A stretch of 64,000 nucleotides of DNA from CAYSLU01 sp964431965 (GTDB lineage Bacteria; Verrucomicrobiota; Kiritimatiellia; CAIKKV01; CAYSLU01): positions 27,584-91,583 of the forward strand of contig CAYSLU010000003.1 in NCBI GenBank assembly GCA_964431965.1, written 5' to 3'. The notes below the pieces were generated by a model, which searched no databases, had not been told where the DNA came from, and worked only from the letters and a program-made list of their open reading frames with translations. Below are positions 35,996 through 43,872 of the stretch, piece after piece. How positions within the stretch are numbered: position 1 is the first letter of the stretch; each line of letters starts with the position of its first letter. Position numbers and translations under genes: made by a program.

Positions 35996-38224
35996 TCACA
36001 TGCCCACTGAAATGCTGACCGTGTCGTTGTCGCCCACGGCAGACCATGGAATCGCATGTCGGTCGTCCCACGCTCGTCCGTTGAGGCGAAGTGTCAGCAG
36101 ACGGTCGCCGGAGCCCTCAAAGCGGAACTCGATGCGTCTGCCCATCAAGCGCATCGCCAACCGGGTGTCCCGCAAGGCACCCGGAACATGCGGCTCGAGC
36201 CTGAGTCCCTGGAAGTCCGCGCGAATGCCGCATACGCCCTCGTAGAGCGCCCAGAGCATGGCCCCGCCATCCGCCAGGTAGGGCTCGGTGCCGGCTCCCG
36301 TCGCGCCGCTCCCGTGCACCCACGTATAGGCGTTCTTCCCCGTGTAGCGCAGCGCGGGCGGAATGCGGCCCCTTGCGACCGGTCGGATCCAGTCGTACAG
36401 CGGCGTGCCGCACAGGTGATCCCGCTCCCACTGAGCGATGACGTCCGAGAGCATCTCCCACGCGCACTCGCCGCCCATTCCGACGGCGCGCGCGTAGAGC
36501 TCGTGCGCGGCGGGTCCGAGGAGAATCCCGCCGTTGAGCCATACACCGAACTGGCCGCACGAATGGCTCACATCGCCTTCGGGAATTGGGTCGAGGTTGA
36601 CACCCGCGGCGAAGATGCGGTGGTGGTTCGGGTGCGAGAGGAACGAGCCGAGCATCCGTCGGGCTCGGTCCCTTGGAGCCACTCCGCTGGTGACCGCAGG
36701 GAAGTTGACCATCGTGTACCACGCGTCGTGCGCCCCGCCGTCGCGGTCAACCCATCCGAGATAACGGCCCCGCGCCTCGTCCCAGAGCTGCTCGTTGTAG
36801 GCCGCCGCCAGCCGCGACGCCCGATTCCGCTGGTCTCCGCCGTCCGCCTCGCGGCCCAGCCACTGCGCCAGGCTGGCCACGCGGACGAACACCTCGTGGG
36901 CGGCGGCGTTGAGGTAGCCATCCTTGTGGCCGATGCCGAGGTTGTCGTTGTAGCACGAGGCGGGCGAGCCGGGAGTGCCCGGGATCGGGTTTTCCAGCAG
37001 ACCGTCGCCGTCCGAGTCCAACTGCGCCAGCCATTCCGCGCGTCGCGCCAAGTCAGGGTAAAGCTCGGTTGCGAACTCGCGATCGCCTGTCTTCAGCAGG
37101 TGGAGCATGCAGGCATTGAGGAACTGCGCTTCGAGAGACCAGGCGCCGTGCGCGCCGCTCGCGGCCCCGCACCCGTCCTGCCACACACCCGAGTCGAGCA
37201 GGATCATGAGACGGCCGTCGGGCCGCACCCCCTCGGCCAGCGTCCGACGCAGATGATGGCGCCAGCGCTCCTCGATATCGCCCTGCACATCCGACCACGA
37301 CCGGCGGTCCGTGACGAGGAAGCCTCGGGCCAGGTGGTCGAGCGCCCCGGGCGCGTACGCATGCCGGTACGGGTTGTTTCCGAAGTACTCGTGGTCGCAG
37401 GCGATGGACGAGAGCAGGAAGCTGTCGAAGAACGCCGGCACAAAGGCGTTCACGCGGTCGTCTCCAGACCCGAACTGCACCGGCGCGCAGGCGCCTTGGC
37501 GAAGCGGTGAGAGCTCGATGCTCCATCGCTCGCCGTCCCTCGGCAAGCGCTTCGGCCCGGACGAGAAGTCAGCCGAACTCACCCCGAACGTCGCGTGCTG
37601 CGTGTAGTGCTGCTCCACGTGGTGGAACCCGCCTGAGATCCGCTGGATCAGATCCGGATAGGACGGAGAGCCGTGGATGGTGAACCGCTCCAGTTCGTCG
37701 CGGGCATGATAGCCGATCACGCGGCGCCTCCGACGCTCCTCGTACGGGCAGTAGCCCGTGCGCTTGTCGCGCGGAGTGTCGTGGCCAAACCGCAGCGAGG
37801 GGCGAGACCAGAAGGCGAACTCGCGCAACGCGTGGAACCCGAACACCACGTCGGTTGTCGCCGATGCATCCCGGAGCACGTCCCGCTCGACGACGATGCG
37901 CAGGACGTCGAGGTCGGCTCCGGCGAGCTCCATCGTCCAGTTCAGGCAGGCGACATCGCCCAGGCGGATTCCGCGCAGATGCAGCCGCCCCTCCGGGTCT
38001 GCCTCAACGGCATGGCCGCGGCTGTCACGAGAGCTGAGGATGGCGCCGTCGATCTCGATGGCGGAGTCAGCGCCGCACCCGGGCTCCAGGATCTCCTGGC
38101 AGTAGGCTCCGCGTCCGCCGGGATCGGCGCGCAGGCTCACGACGTGCGGACGCGCGGTATCCACCTGAACACGCCAGTACCCGCTCTGAAGAACGGCGCA
38201 GTCCTCCGTCATGTCCCGGATCAT
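35996..38224 (-). CDS. Six-hairpin glycosidase-like protein
   Basis: A 742-residue protein without a signal peptide. An N-terminal beta region (1-270) precedes helical repeats with family-like blocks: QDGCGAASGAHGAWSLEAQF, DSDGDGLLENP, YNDNLGIGHKDGYLNAAAHE and GGAMLWALYEGVCGIRADF. This is the GH94/GH63/GH78 (alpha/alpha)6 style; a conserved family name was not reached. The ATG at 38224 overlaps the previous stop by four bases (ATGA), with GGAGGTGG at the right distance, so it is preferred to the in-frame ATG at 38242. Co-translation with the 767-residue gene upstream is likely. Confidence 0.65.
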   Translation of the reverse strand: MIRDMTEDCAVLQSGYWRVQVDTARPHVVSLRADPGGRGAYCQEILEPGCGADSAIEIDGAILSSRDSRGHAVEADPEGRLHLRGIRLGDVACLNWTMELAGADLDVLRIVVERDVLRDASATTDVVFGFHALREFAFWSRPSLRFGHDTPRDKRTGYCPYEERRRRRVIGYHARDELERFTIHGSPSYPDLIQRISGGFHHVEQHYTQHATFGVSSADFSSGPKRLPRDGERWSIELSPLRQGACAPVQFGSGDDRVNAFVPAFFDSFLLSSIACDHEYFGNNPYRHAYAPGALDHLARGFLVTDRRSWSDVQGDIEERWRHHLRRTLAEGVRPDGRLMILLDSGVWQDGCGAASGAHGAWSLEAQFLNACMLHLLKTGDREFATELYPDLARRAEWLAQLDSDGDGLLENPIPGTPGSPASCYNDNLGIGHKDGYLNAAAHEVFVRVASLAQWLGREADGGDQRNRASRLAAAYNEQLWDEARGRYLGWVDRDGGAHDAWYTMVNFPAVTSGVAPRDRARRMLGSFLSHPNHHRIFAAGVNLDPIPEGDVSHSCGQFGVWLNGGILLGPAAHELYARAVGMGGECAWEMLSDVIAQWERDHLCGTPLYDWIRPVARGRIPPALRYTGKNAYTWVHGSGATGAGTEPYLADGGAMLWALYEGVCGIRADFQGLRLEPHVPGALRDTRLAMRLMGRRIEFRFEGSGDRLLTLRLNGRAWDDRHAIPWSAVGDNDTVSISVGM

Positions 38225-40524
38225 TTCGCGACCACCTCCCATCGCGCCTCGTTCACCCAGCGCGCCTTCACCTCGCCGTCAGGGGTGAGGATGGTCGCTT
38301 CGGTCGGCGTGCGCGGGCCGAAGTGCTTCGGATCGAGCTGCAGCCCCTGCTCGCCGATCGTCGCGTTCCACAGGCGCTGCTGGATCCAGGGGATGTACTG
38401 CCACACCTGGGCGTACGAGTGGTCGCCGCTCGCGTACCGCTCGACGCGCTCCAGCTCCCGCTGGTGCGCCGAGTGGCTCTCCGCCCACGCATCGAAGTAA
38501 CTTGGGTCGCCGGTGCGCAGCGAGTGGACCGGCAGAACTCGAGCAAAGTAGTCTAAGTGCCATCGCCCCTGTCCCGGCAAGACGACTACCTGGTCGCCCG
38601 CGCTGATCTGGACGAACTCGCGGCCGCCGTTGTACCCGTGCTGATAGCTCCACCCCTTTGCCCCGTCGATCAGTTCGTGGCGCTCGCGCATCAGCCAGTC
38701 GGCAAACCGCCTGGCCGGCCGCAGCGCCGCTTCGTCGTCGGGAAACATGTCCAGCATGTCGAGGGCGCCGCCCACCGCCATGCAGCCCATCCAGGGCTTG
38801 ACGATGTACTGGTTCCACCCGTGGATGCCGGTACCGCCGCCCTGGTCGCCGAACGACCCGTCCTCGAACTGCGATTCCGCGACGGTGCGGATGCTGTCGC
38901 GGGCGAACTCCAGGTAGTGGCGGTCGTTCAGGTAGCGGTAGAGCAGCATCGCGCCGCGGATGAAACAGGCGTCGCGCCCGATCGAAAGGCGCGGCCACGC
39001 GTTCTTGTGCGTGCGGTAGCTGGCCTCGACCACGGCCTCCGCGATGTCGCGCAGGTAGGGGTCGCCCGTCTCCAGGTAGCCGTACAGGCAGGCGTGGATC
39101 CGGTTCATGGGCAACGCCATTGCGGGGGGTGCCTGGCCGTGCATGCGTACGAGCTTCTCCGCATGGTCAATGCAGACATCGGTGAAGAAATAGGCGGCGC
39201 GCAGCGCCAAGTCGTGATCGAGGCGATCGCCGCTCCAATAGGCGGCCAGGAACATCGCGCCCGGCATCTCGCCTTCCCATCCAGGCTCCGGACGTCCCGG
39301 CTGATTGCTCGATGCGCCGCGGGGCTCGCAACCATCCTCGAATCCGCCCGTGTGAATGGTGTGACGAATCCATTGCCGCTGATACTCGAGCGCGGCATCA
39401 TATTCGTTCTTCACTGGAAGCAGCGGCGCCGGCGAGAACTCCTCGCAGAGGCCATACCACCAGGCCGGCACCTGGTAGCGCACGACGGTGGGCGAACGCG
39501 CCGGGTTCAGGCTCAGCGTAAACCGCAGGCTGCGGCTCATGCCGTGCGGGATTACCAGGTCCTCGCCTTTGAAGATGTACGGGCTGCCCGTGAGCTGCTG
39601 CGGGGCCACGCCGCCGAACATCTCCACGCCCAGGTAGGGCTGCCAGATCAGCGTCGAGTCCGAGACGTCCACCCGCCCGGGCTTCTCGGGCGTGCCGAAC
39701 CGCGCGACCTCTCCCACATCGAAGCGGACGTCGCCGAGGGCGAAGGCCGGCAGCTGGCCGGTCGCCAGCCCCCGGAGCGCATCCGCATCGGGCCGGGTGC
39801 CCTCGACCTCGATGCCGATCACCGGCACGACGCCGCGGAACTCGCGGCCAGCGTCCACGAACTTGCTGTTCGTGTGGCGGGCGTAGACTTCGCAGACGCC
39901 GTTGGCGTGCAGGCGCGCGTGGATGAAGCCGTAAACCCAGTTCTGGTGGTGCAGGAACGGCACCTTGTAGCCGCCGCCCGCGATCGCCGCCCGCGACACC
40001 GGCTCCACGGGAATGGCGCCGCTCAGGGTCACGACGCGGCACGACGGCGTCTCGCGGTCAACCACGAGGCGGCTGAACTGTCCCCAGTGAACCGCTCCGC
40101 CCACGCGAAGCCCCATCATCAGCCGGACCGAGCGGCCGCCCCACGACAGGCGGAGGCAGTCGGTCCGCCAGTAGTAGAACCGGTCGGGGCACTCCTCCAG
40201 CATCTGCATCTCCGCCTGCGGCGGATCGCCGGCCGGACCGGCGACCGCGCCCGGGCGGAGCGTGGCCGGGGCGGCGTCGCCGCCGTCGGCGACCATGAGC
40301 AGGCGGCGCGGCTGGCCCTCGCGGCCCGGCCACTCGCCCAGCGGCTGCACGTACGTCGGGCGCCCGCCCAGGCTGCTCCACGCGGTCTCCGCGCCCGGCG
40401 GGACGGGCAGGGAGGCGATCCACAGGCCCGCCGGGCGCTCCTCGCCCAGCCGGCGCAGTTCGACGCGGTCACCGCAACGAGCCGCCGGATGCACCGGCCG
40501 CTCCCGATTCACTTCCGATGTCAT
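38221..40524 (-). CDS. Large glycosidase/lyase-like protein of unknown family
   Basis: A 767-residue protein without a signal peptide. Residues 1-360 are beta-rich (GGYKVPFLHHQNWVYGFIHA); 380-720 are helical repeats typical of an (alpha/alpha) toroid, for example GEMPGAMFLAAYWSGDRLDH, NRIHACLYGYLETGDPYLRD and GWNQYIVKPWMGCMAVGGAL. The fold type is shared by GH127, GH88 and polysaccharide lyases. No catalytic residue can be assigned. Neighbours (GH42, six-hairpin protein) suggest pectin or galactan-type oligosaccharides. Confidence 0.6.
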   Translation of the reverse strand: MTSEVNRERPVHPAARCGDRVELRRLGEERPAGLWIASLPVPPGAETAWSSLGGRPTYVQPLGEWPGREGQPRRLLMVADGGDAAPATLRPGAVAGPAGDPPQAEMQMLEECPDRFYYWRTDCLRLSWGGRSVRLMMGLRVGGAVHWGQFSRLVVDRETPSCRVVTLSGAIPVEPVSRAAIAGGGYKVPFLHHQNWVYGFIHARLHANGVCEVYARHTNSKFVDAGREFRGVVPVIGIEVEGTRPDADALRGLATGQLPAFALGDVRFDVGEVARFGTPEKPGRVDVSDSTLIWQPYLGVEMFGGVAPQQLTGSPYIFKGEDLVIPHGMSRSLRFTLSLNPARSPTVVRYQVPAWWYGLCEEFSPAPLLPVKNEYDAALEYQRQWIRHTIHTGGFEDGCEPRGASSNQPGRPEPGWEGEMPGAMFLAAYWSGDRLDHDLALRAAYFFTDVCIDHAEKLVRMHGQAPPAMALPMNRIHACLYGYLETGDPYLRDIAEAVVEASYRTHKNAWPRLSIGRDACFIRGAMLLYRYLNDRHYLEFARDSIRTVAESQFEDGSFGDQGGGTGIHGWNQYIVKPWMGCMAVGGALDMLDMFPDDEAALRPARRFADWLMRERHELIDGAKGWSYQHGYNGGREFVQISAGDQVVVLPGQGRWHLDYFARVLPVHSLRTGDPSYFDAWAESHSAHQRELERVERYASGDHSYAQVWQYIPWIQQRLWNATIGEQGLQLDPKHFGPRTPTEATILTPDGEVKARWVNEARWEVVAK

Positions 40525-40575
40525 GGGGATCCTGTTTCTGCGTGATAGCGATCGACCATTCCCGACTCACAAGCT

Positions 40576-41811
40576 TCAGCCGCCGACCACCTGCATGGCG
40601 ACGCGGGCCCACTCGAAGAGGCGCTCCGGCTGGTAGCAGACGGTGCTGATGTCCTTGAGGATGAGCTCGAGCGGACATCCGTGCTTCTCGCACACCCGCC
40701 GGGTGGCCAGCAGATCCTCGCGCACCCGGCCCGCGTCGAACGTGCCCGTCGCCAGCAGCGCGGGGCTCGGCTTGCGCGAGTAGACGTAGCCGCCCCGGAT
40801 CTCGGCCGCGCCGCGCTCCTCGTCCACCCACGGGCTCATGGAGACCTTGCGGACGCGCGGGATGAGCCGGACCTCGTTCATCTTCAAGTCGAGCGGATCG
40901 CAGCAGCCGTAGTATACCAGCCCGAAGCGGGCGCAGATGCGGCTGGCGTAATCGACCTCGAACTCCTTGAACATCGCGGGGGAGACGGTGGAGAACATCT
41001 GCGCGAGCCCGAACACCCACATGTCCTTCGTGCGGGGCTTCGCTGGGTCATAGCCGGGTGCCGGCAGCTCGTCCGTGTATGCGCCCGTGCAGTGGATCAG
41101 GCTCTGGGGGCCGCTCAGCAGGCCCTGATCCTCGAGCTGGTCGAGCATGGTCATGTAGGCGTCGGTCAGCCGCCCGACGAGCCGGTGCATAAACTCGGGC
41201 CGGTCTGCCAGCCCGAACAGCGCGCCCTCCACGCCCATCCAGGAGCTGATGGGATCCCACAGGCTGAGGTACGGATCCGCGCCCCACGCGCGCACCTCGA
41301 GCAGGCCGTCGAACAGCTCGTGGGCCACGGCGAGGCGGCGGTCCGTCTCGGCCTGGTCGTGGCTGATGCGCGGCATCTGGATTCTGAGGATGTCGTCCTC
41401 GGCCTGGAACTGGTTGACGAATTTGTGGCCCACGACCGAGTTGGTTGGATCGGTGACGGCGGTTTCCTCCCGGACGCGGATGCCGAAGCCGGTGTTGCCG
41501 ATGGCTTTCGGAACGCGGATGAACGGCTCGACCACCATGTCCACCGGGAAGTGCCGCCACTGGTAGAGCGTGCGGCGCAGTGGCAGCTCGTACCCGCGGC
41601 ACTCGGGATCGTCGCAGCGCAGCGTCAGCTCGTCGCCCAAGGCCATCTCGTTCCAGCAGACCTGGTCGATCATGACCATGGGTCGCGCCGGCCGGCGGGC
41701 ATTGAGCTTCCGCCAGAGGACGCGCTTCTCCTCCTGCACGGGCAGCGCGGCGATCTTCGCGACGCTGTCGGCCAGCTCGCGCACTACCCTCACATCATTC
41801 CTGGTCGGCAT
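40576..41811 (-). CDS. URO-D superfamily protein (divergent, GCCDP site)
   Basis: A 411-residue member of the uroporphyrinogen decarboxylase/MtaA superfamily, longer than HemE. Barrel segments such as LWDPISSWMGVEGALFGLAD and LQDQGLLSG-type helices are visible. The place of the zinc or substrate residues reads YYGCCDPLDLKMNEV instead of HXC. A late block is YVYSRKPSPALLATGTFD. Function is unknown; methyl transfer to or from a corrinoid or a decarboxylation are both possible. GGAGG six bases before the ATG at 41811 selects it over the in-frame ATG at 41817. It stands directly upstream of the glycosidase genes. Confidence 0.75.
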   Translation of the reverse strand: MPTRNDVRVVRELADSVAKIAALPVQEEKRVLWRKLNARRPARPMVMIDQVCWNEMALGDELTLRCDDPECRGYELPLRRTLYQWRHFPVDMVVEPFIRVPKAIGNTGFGIRVREETAVTDPTNSVVGHKFVNQFQAEDDILRIQMPRISHDQAETDRRLAVAHELFDGLLEVRAWGADPYLSLWDPISSWMGVEGALFGLADRPEFMHRLVGRLTDAYMTMLDQLEDQGLLSGPQSLIHCTGAYTDELPAPGYDPAKPRTKDMWVFGLAQMFSTVSPAMFKEFEVDYASRICARFGLVYYGCCDPLDLKMNEVRLIPRVRKVSMSPWVDEERGAAEIRGGYVYSRKPSPALLATGTFDAGRVREDLLATRRVCEKHGCPLELILKDISTVCYQPERLFEWARVAMQVVGG

Positions 41812-41918
41812 GGGCATCCTCCACTGTCACTCACGGACTTCCCAACGGGCCACTTGATGGCGATCACGCTCCGAAGTCGGCGAGCGATCACTGACGCCGT
41901 GACGAAACTGAGCCCGGA

Positions 41919-42004
41919 CGGTCGGGACAGAGCCCGACCCTCCAGAAACCCAATGAACGGGCCTGTCTTTTGGCTCTGGAGGGACGACCTCCGTGTCGTC
42001 CGCC
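41919..42004 (+). repeat. Hairpin-doublet element, copy A (REP-like)
   Basis: Two short hairpins, GGTCGGG(6)CCCGACC at 41920-41939 and GGACGAC(6)GTCGTCC at 41982-42001, lie 42 bases apart. They are joined by CTCCAG-type flanks (CCCTCCAG and CTGGAGGG). The loops (ACAGAG and CTCCGT) are near-complementary to each other. A second copy in reverse orientation is at 54795-54877. Between genes, non-coding. Confidence 0.8.
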
Positions 42005-42104
42005 AGTTTTCCTCGCAGCTTCTCCGGACGCCGGCCACCCTGACCTCACGCACATCCTTGGGCACCACGCCATGCAAGCCCCGCAGCTTCGAGGCACCCC
42101 TTTC

Positions 42105-43571
42105 TCACATGCCGTGGTACGCCGTGCTGTTGTACAACGCCGGAACGCTCAAAGCCCGGCGGTTGGCGTGGATGCGAACACCGTTCCGCCCGAAGACAAT
42201 CACTTCGTCGCGGCTGTCCCCCCACACATCCGCGCGGGCACAATAATAGGAGCCGGGATAGCCGGATGTGTTTTCCTCGGTGTCCAAGACGCTCGCCGGC
42301 ACGTCGAGGTCGTCCACGATATCACCCCGGCCGTCATAGATCGCAGCCTGCGATCCCCGGCCTCGCGCCAGGAAGCCTCGCTTATAGACGAGGATGTCCT
42401 TGAGATCGCCGTCGCCGCTCCAGCGGATGTCCATGCAGGCGGCGCACCAGCCGCCGGGCAGCTGCGGGCGGCGCCAGATCTCGCGGCCGGTCTCGACGTC
42501 GAACAGGTAGAGGCAGGCCGGCTGGCCTTCGAGGGTCCGAGGGAACCCGCGGTCGATCACGGCAACCTGGAGCGGCGAGTCCGACCGGAACCGGCCCGCC
42601 ACCACGTGCTGCGCCTCGTGGAAGACGAGCGGGCTGTTCCAGAGCTCCGCGCCGTCCGGCGCCAGGCAGTGGACCCCGTGATTGCCGAACAGGAGCCGCC
42701 ACGAGCCGTCGGCCAGGCGCGTGATGAAGTTGGCGTCCGAGTGGTGCCCGCCGCCGCCGGTGTCCGTCCGGAAGAGCACCCGGCCGTCGTGGTCGAGCAG
42801 CGCGAACCCGAAGAACACCTCGTCGCGCCCGTCGCCGTCGATGTCCGCGACGGCCGGGTAGTGCCCGGCCTCACACTTCGGATCGTCGACAAAGACCCGC
42901 GGCCCGTGCGCCATGTTGTGCCCGGCCACGGGCCACGTCCCGCCGTGCCAGTGCCAGAGGAACTCCCCGTCGCCCGAGACGCCGTAGACGTTCTCGCCGT
43001 ACGGGTCCTTCAGCACGAAGTCCTGGCGCCGGCCCCGGCCGGTGAGGTCCGCGAACACGATGCTGTCGTCCGCGGGGGCCGGGATGGGCAGAGACGCCTT
43101 CTCGCGCCCGGTCTTCCCGTCGAGCACCACCAGCGTGGCCGTTCCCCCGTACCGCTTCGCGCGGCCGCGGTAGCCGGGTCCGTCCTCCGGGTACAGCTCG
43201 GCGTAGGCCGCCTGGCGGATGAACAGCACCTCGTTCTCGCCGTCGTTGTCCCAGTCGTAGACCTGGACGGGCATGTCGCCCGTGTTGCAGCCGTTCTGAA
43301 CGGACGGCTCGCCCCACTGCCAGAGCTTCTGGCCGTGGATCGTGGTCGCCGTCAGGCAGCGGATCTCGCGGGTGCGGCACTGGAGCTGGCGGGTGCCCGG
43401 CTTGGCCAAATTCAGCGTCTGCGCGAAGAGCAGGTCCGGCGCGCCGTCGCCGTTCAAGTCGCCGATGCGGACGGTGTCCGCCCCGAACTCAGGGGTGGCG
43501 AACGAACTGACGGGAAAGGTCGCGCTTCGGCCCGAGCCCTGCCCTTGTGTCCCCTGCACCTGATCTGTCAT
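42105..43571 (-). CDS. FG-GAP/VCBS-repeat protein of rhamnogalacturonan-lyase type
   Basis: A 488-residue beta-propeller protein with calcium-loop repeats (DLNGDGAPDLLFAQ, DWDNDGENEVLF, DIDGDGRDEVFF). Its end, ADVWGDSRDEVIVFGRNGVR then YNSTAYHGM, is like the end of PL11-type rhamnogalacturonan lyases and related VCBS proteins; a lyase active site is not certain. There is no signal peptide. AAGGAG stands before the ATG, and TATATT at 43599-43594 is a plausible -10 whose -35 is hidden in the N gap. A hairpin-doublet element follows its 3' end. Confidence 0.65.
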   Translation of the reverse strand: MTDQVQGTQGQGSGRSATFPVSSFATPEFGADTVRIGDLNGDGAPDLLFAQTLNLAKPGTRQLQCRTREIRCLTATTIHGQKLWQWGEPSVQNGCNTGDMPVQVYDWDNDGENEVLFIRQAAYAELYPEDGPGYRGRAKRYGGTATLVVLDGKTGREKASLPIPAPADDSIVFADLTGRGRRQDFVLKDPYGENVYGVSGDGEFLWHWHGGTWPVAGHNMAHGPRVFVDDPKCEAGHYPAVADIDGDGRDEVFFGFALLDHDGRVLFRTDTGGGGHHSDANFITRLADGSWRLLFGNHGVHCLAPDGAELWNSPLVFHEAQHVVAGRFRSDSPLQVAVIDRGFPRTLEGQPACLYLFDVETGREIWRRPQLPGGWCAACMDIRWSGDGDLKDILVYKRGFLARGRGSQAAIYDGRGDIVDDLDVPASVLDTEENTSGYPGSYYCARADVWGDSRDEVIVFGRNGVRIHANRRALSVPALYNSTAYHGM

Positions 43572-43601
43572 GAGCGATCTCCTTAGTTGACAAAATATAC
43601 G

Positions 43602-43701
43602 NNNNNNNNNNNNNNNNNNNNNNNNNNNNNNNNNNNNNNNNNNNNNNNNNNNNNNNNNNNNNNNNNNNNNNNNNNNNNNNNNNNNNNNNNNNNNNNNNNN
43701 N
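43602..43701. other. Assembly gap (100 N)
   Basis: Exactly 100 undetermined bases, the usual placeholder for a scaffold join of unknown true length. Genes on either side may not be adjacent in the genome. Confidence 0.99.
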
Positions 43702-43870
43702 CGATATCTTCGTCGAGTGCATCCGGAGCGGCCGAATGATCCCTCAGAACGACATGGCCGTGGCCGCCACGGCCCGGCGCCTCGGCTATGCCGTGGTCGT
43801 GAGCGACAAAGACGAAGCCCACTTCCGCAGCGTCAAGGACCTCAAGGTCATCACGATTCCTGTGTCGTAG
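43702..43870 (+). CDS. PIN-domain toxin (VapC-like), C-terminal fragment at the gap
   Basis: The frame starting at 43703 reads 55 residues to a TAG at 43868-43870: DIFVECIRSGRMIPQ, then NDMAVAATARRLGYAVVVSD and FRSVKDLKVITIP. This is the end of a PIN-domain RNase, with the N-D acidic position before AVAATA and the DKDEAHF segment that bear metal-site aspartates in VapC. The 5' part is lost in the N gap. A VapB-like antitoxin would be expected in the missing sequence. It is on the opposite strand to its neighbour and only two bases from that gene's stop. Confidence 0.7.
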
Positions 43871-43872
43871 GC

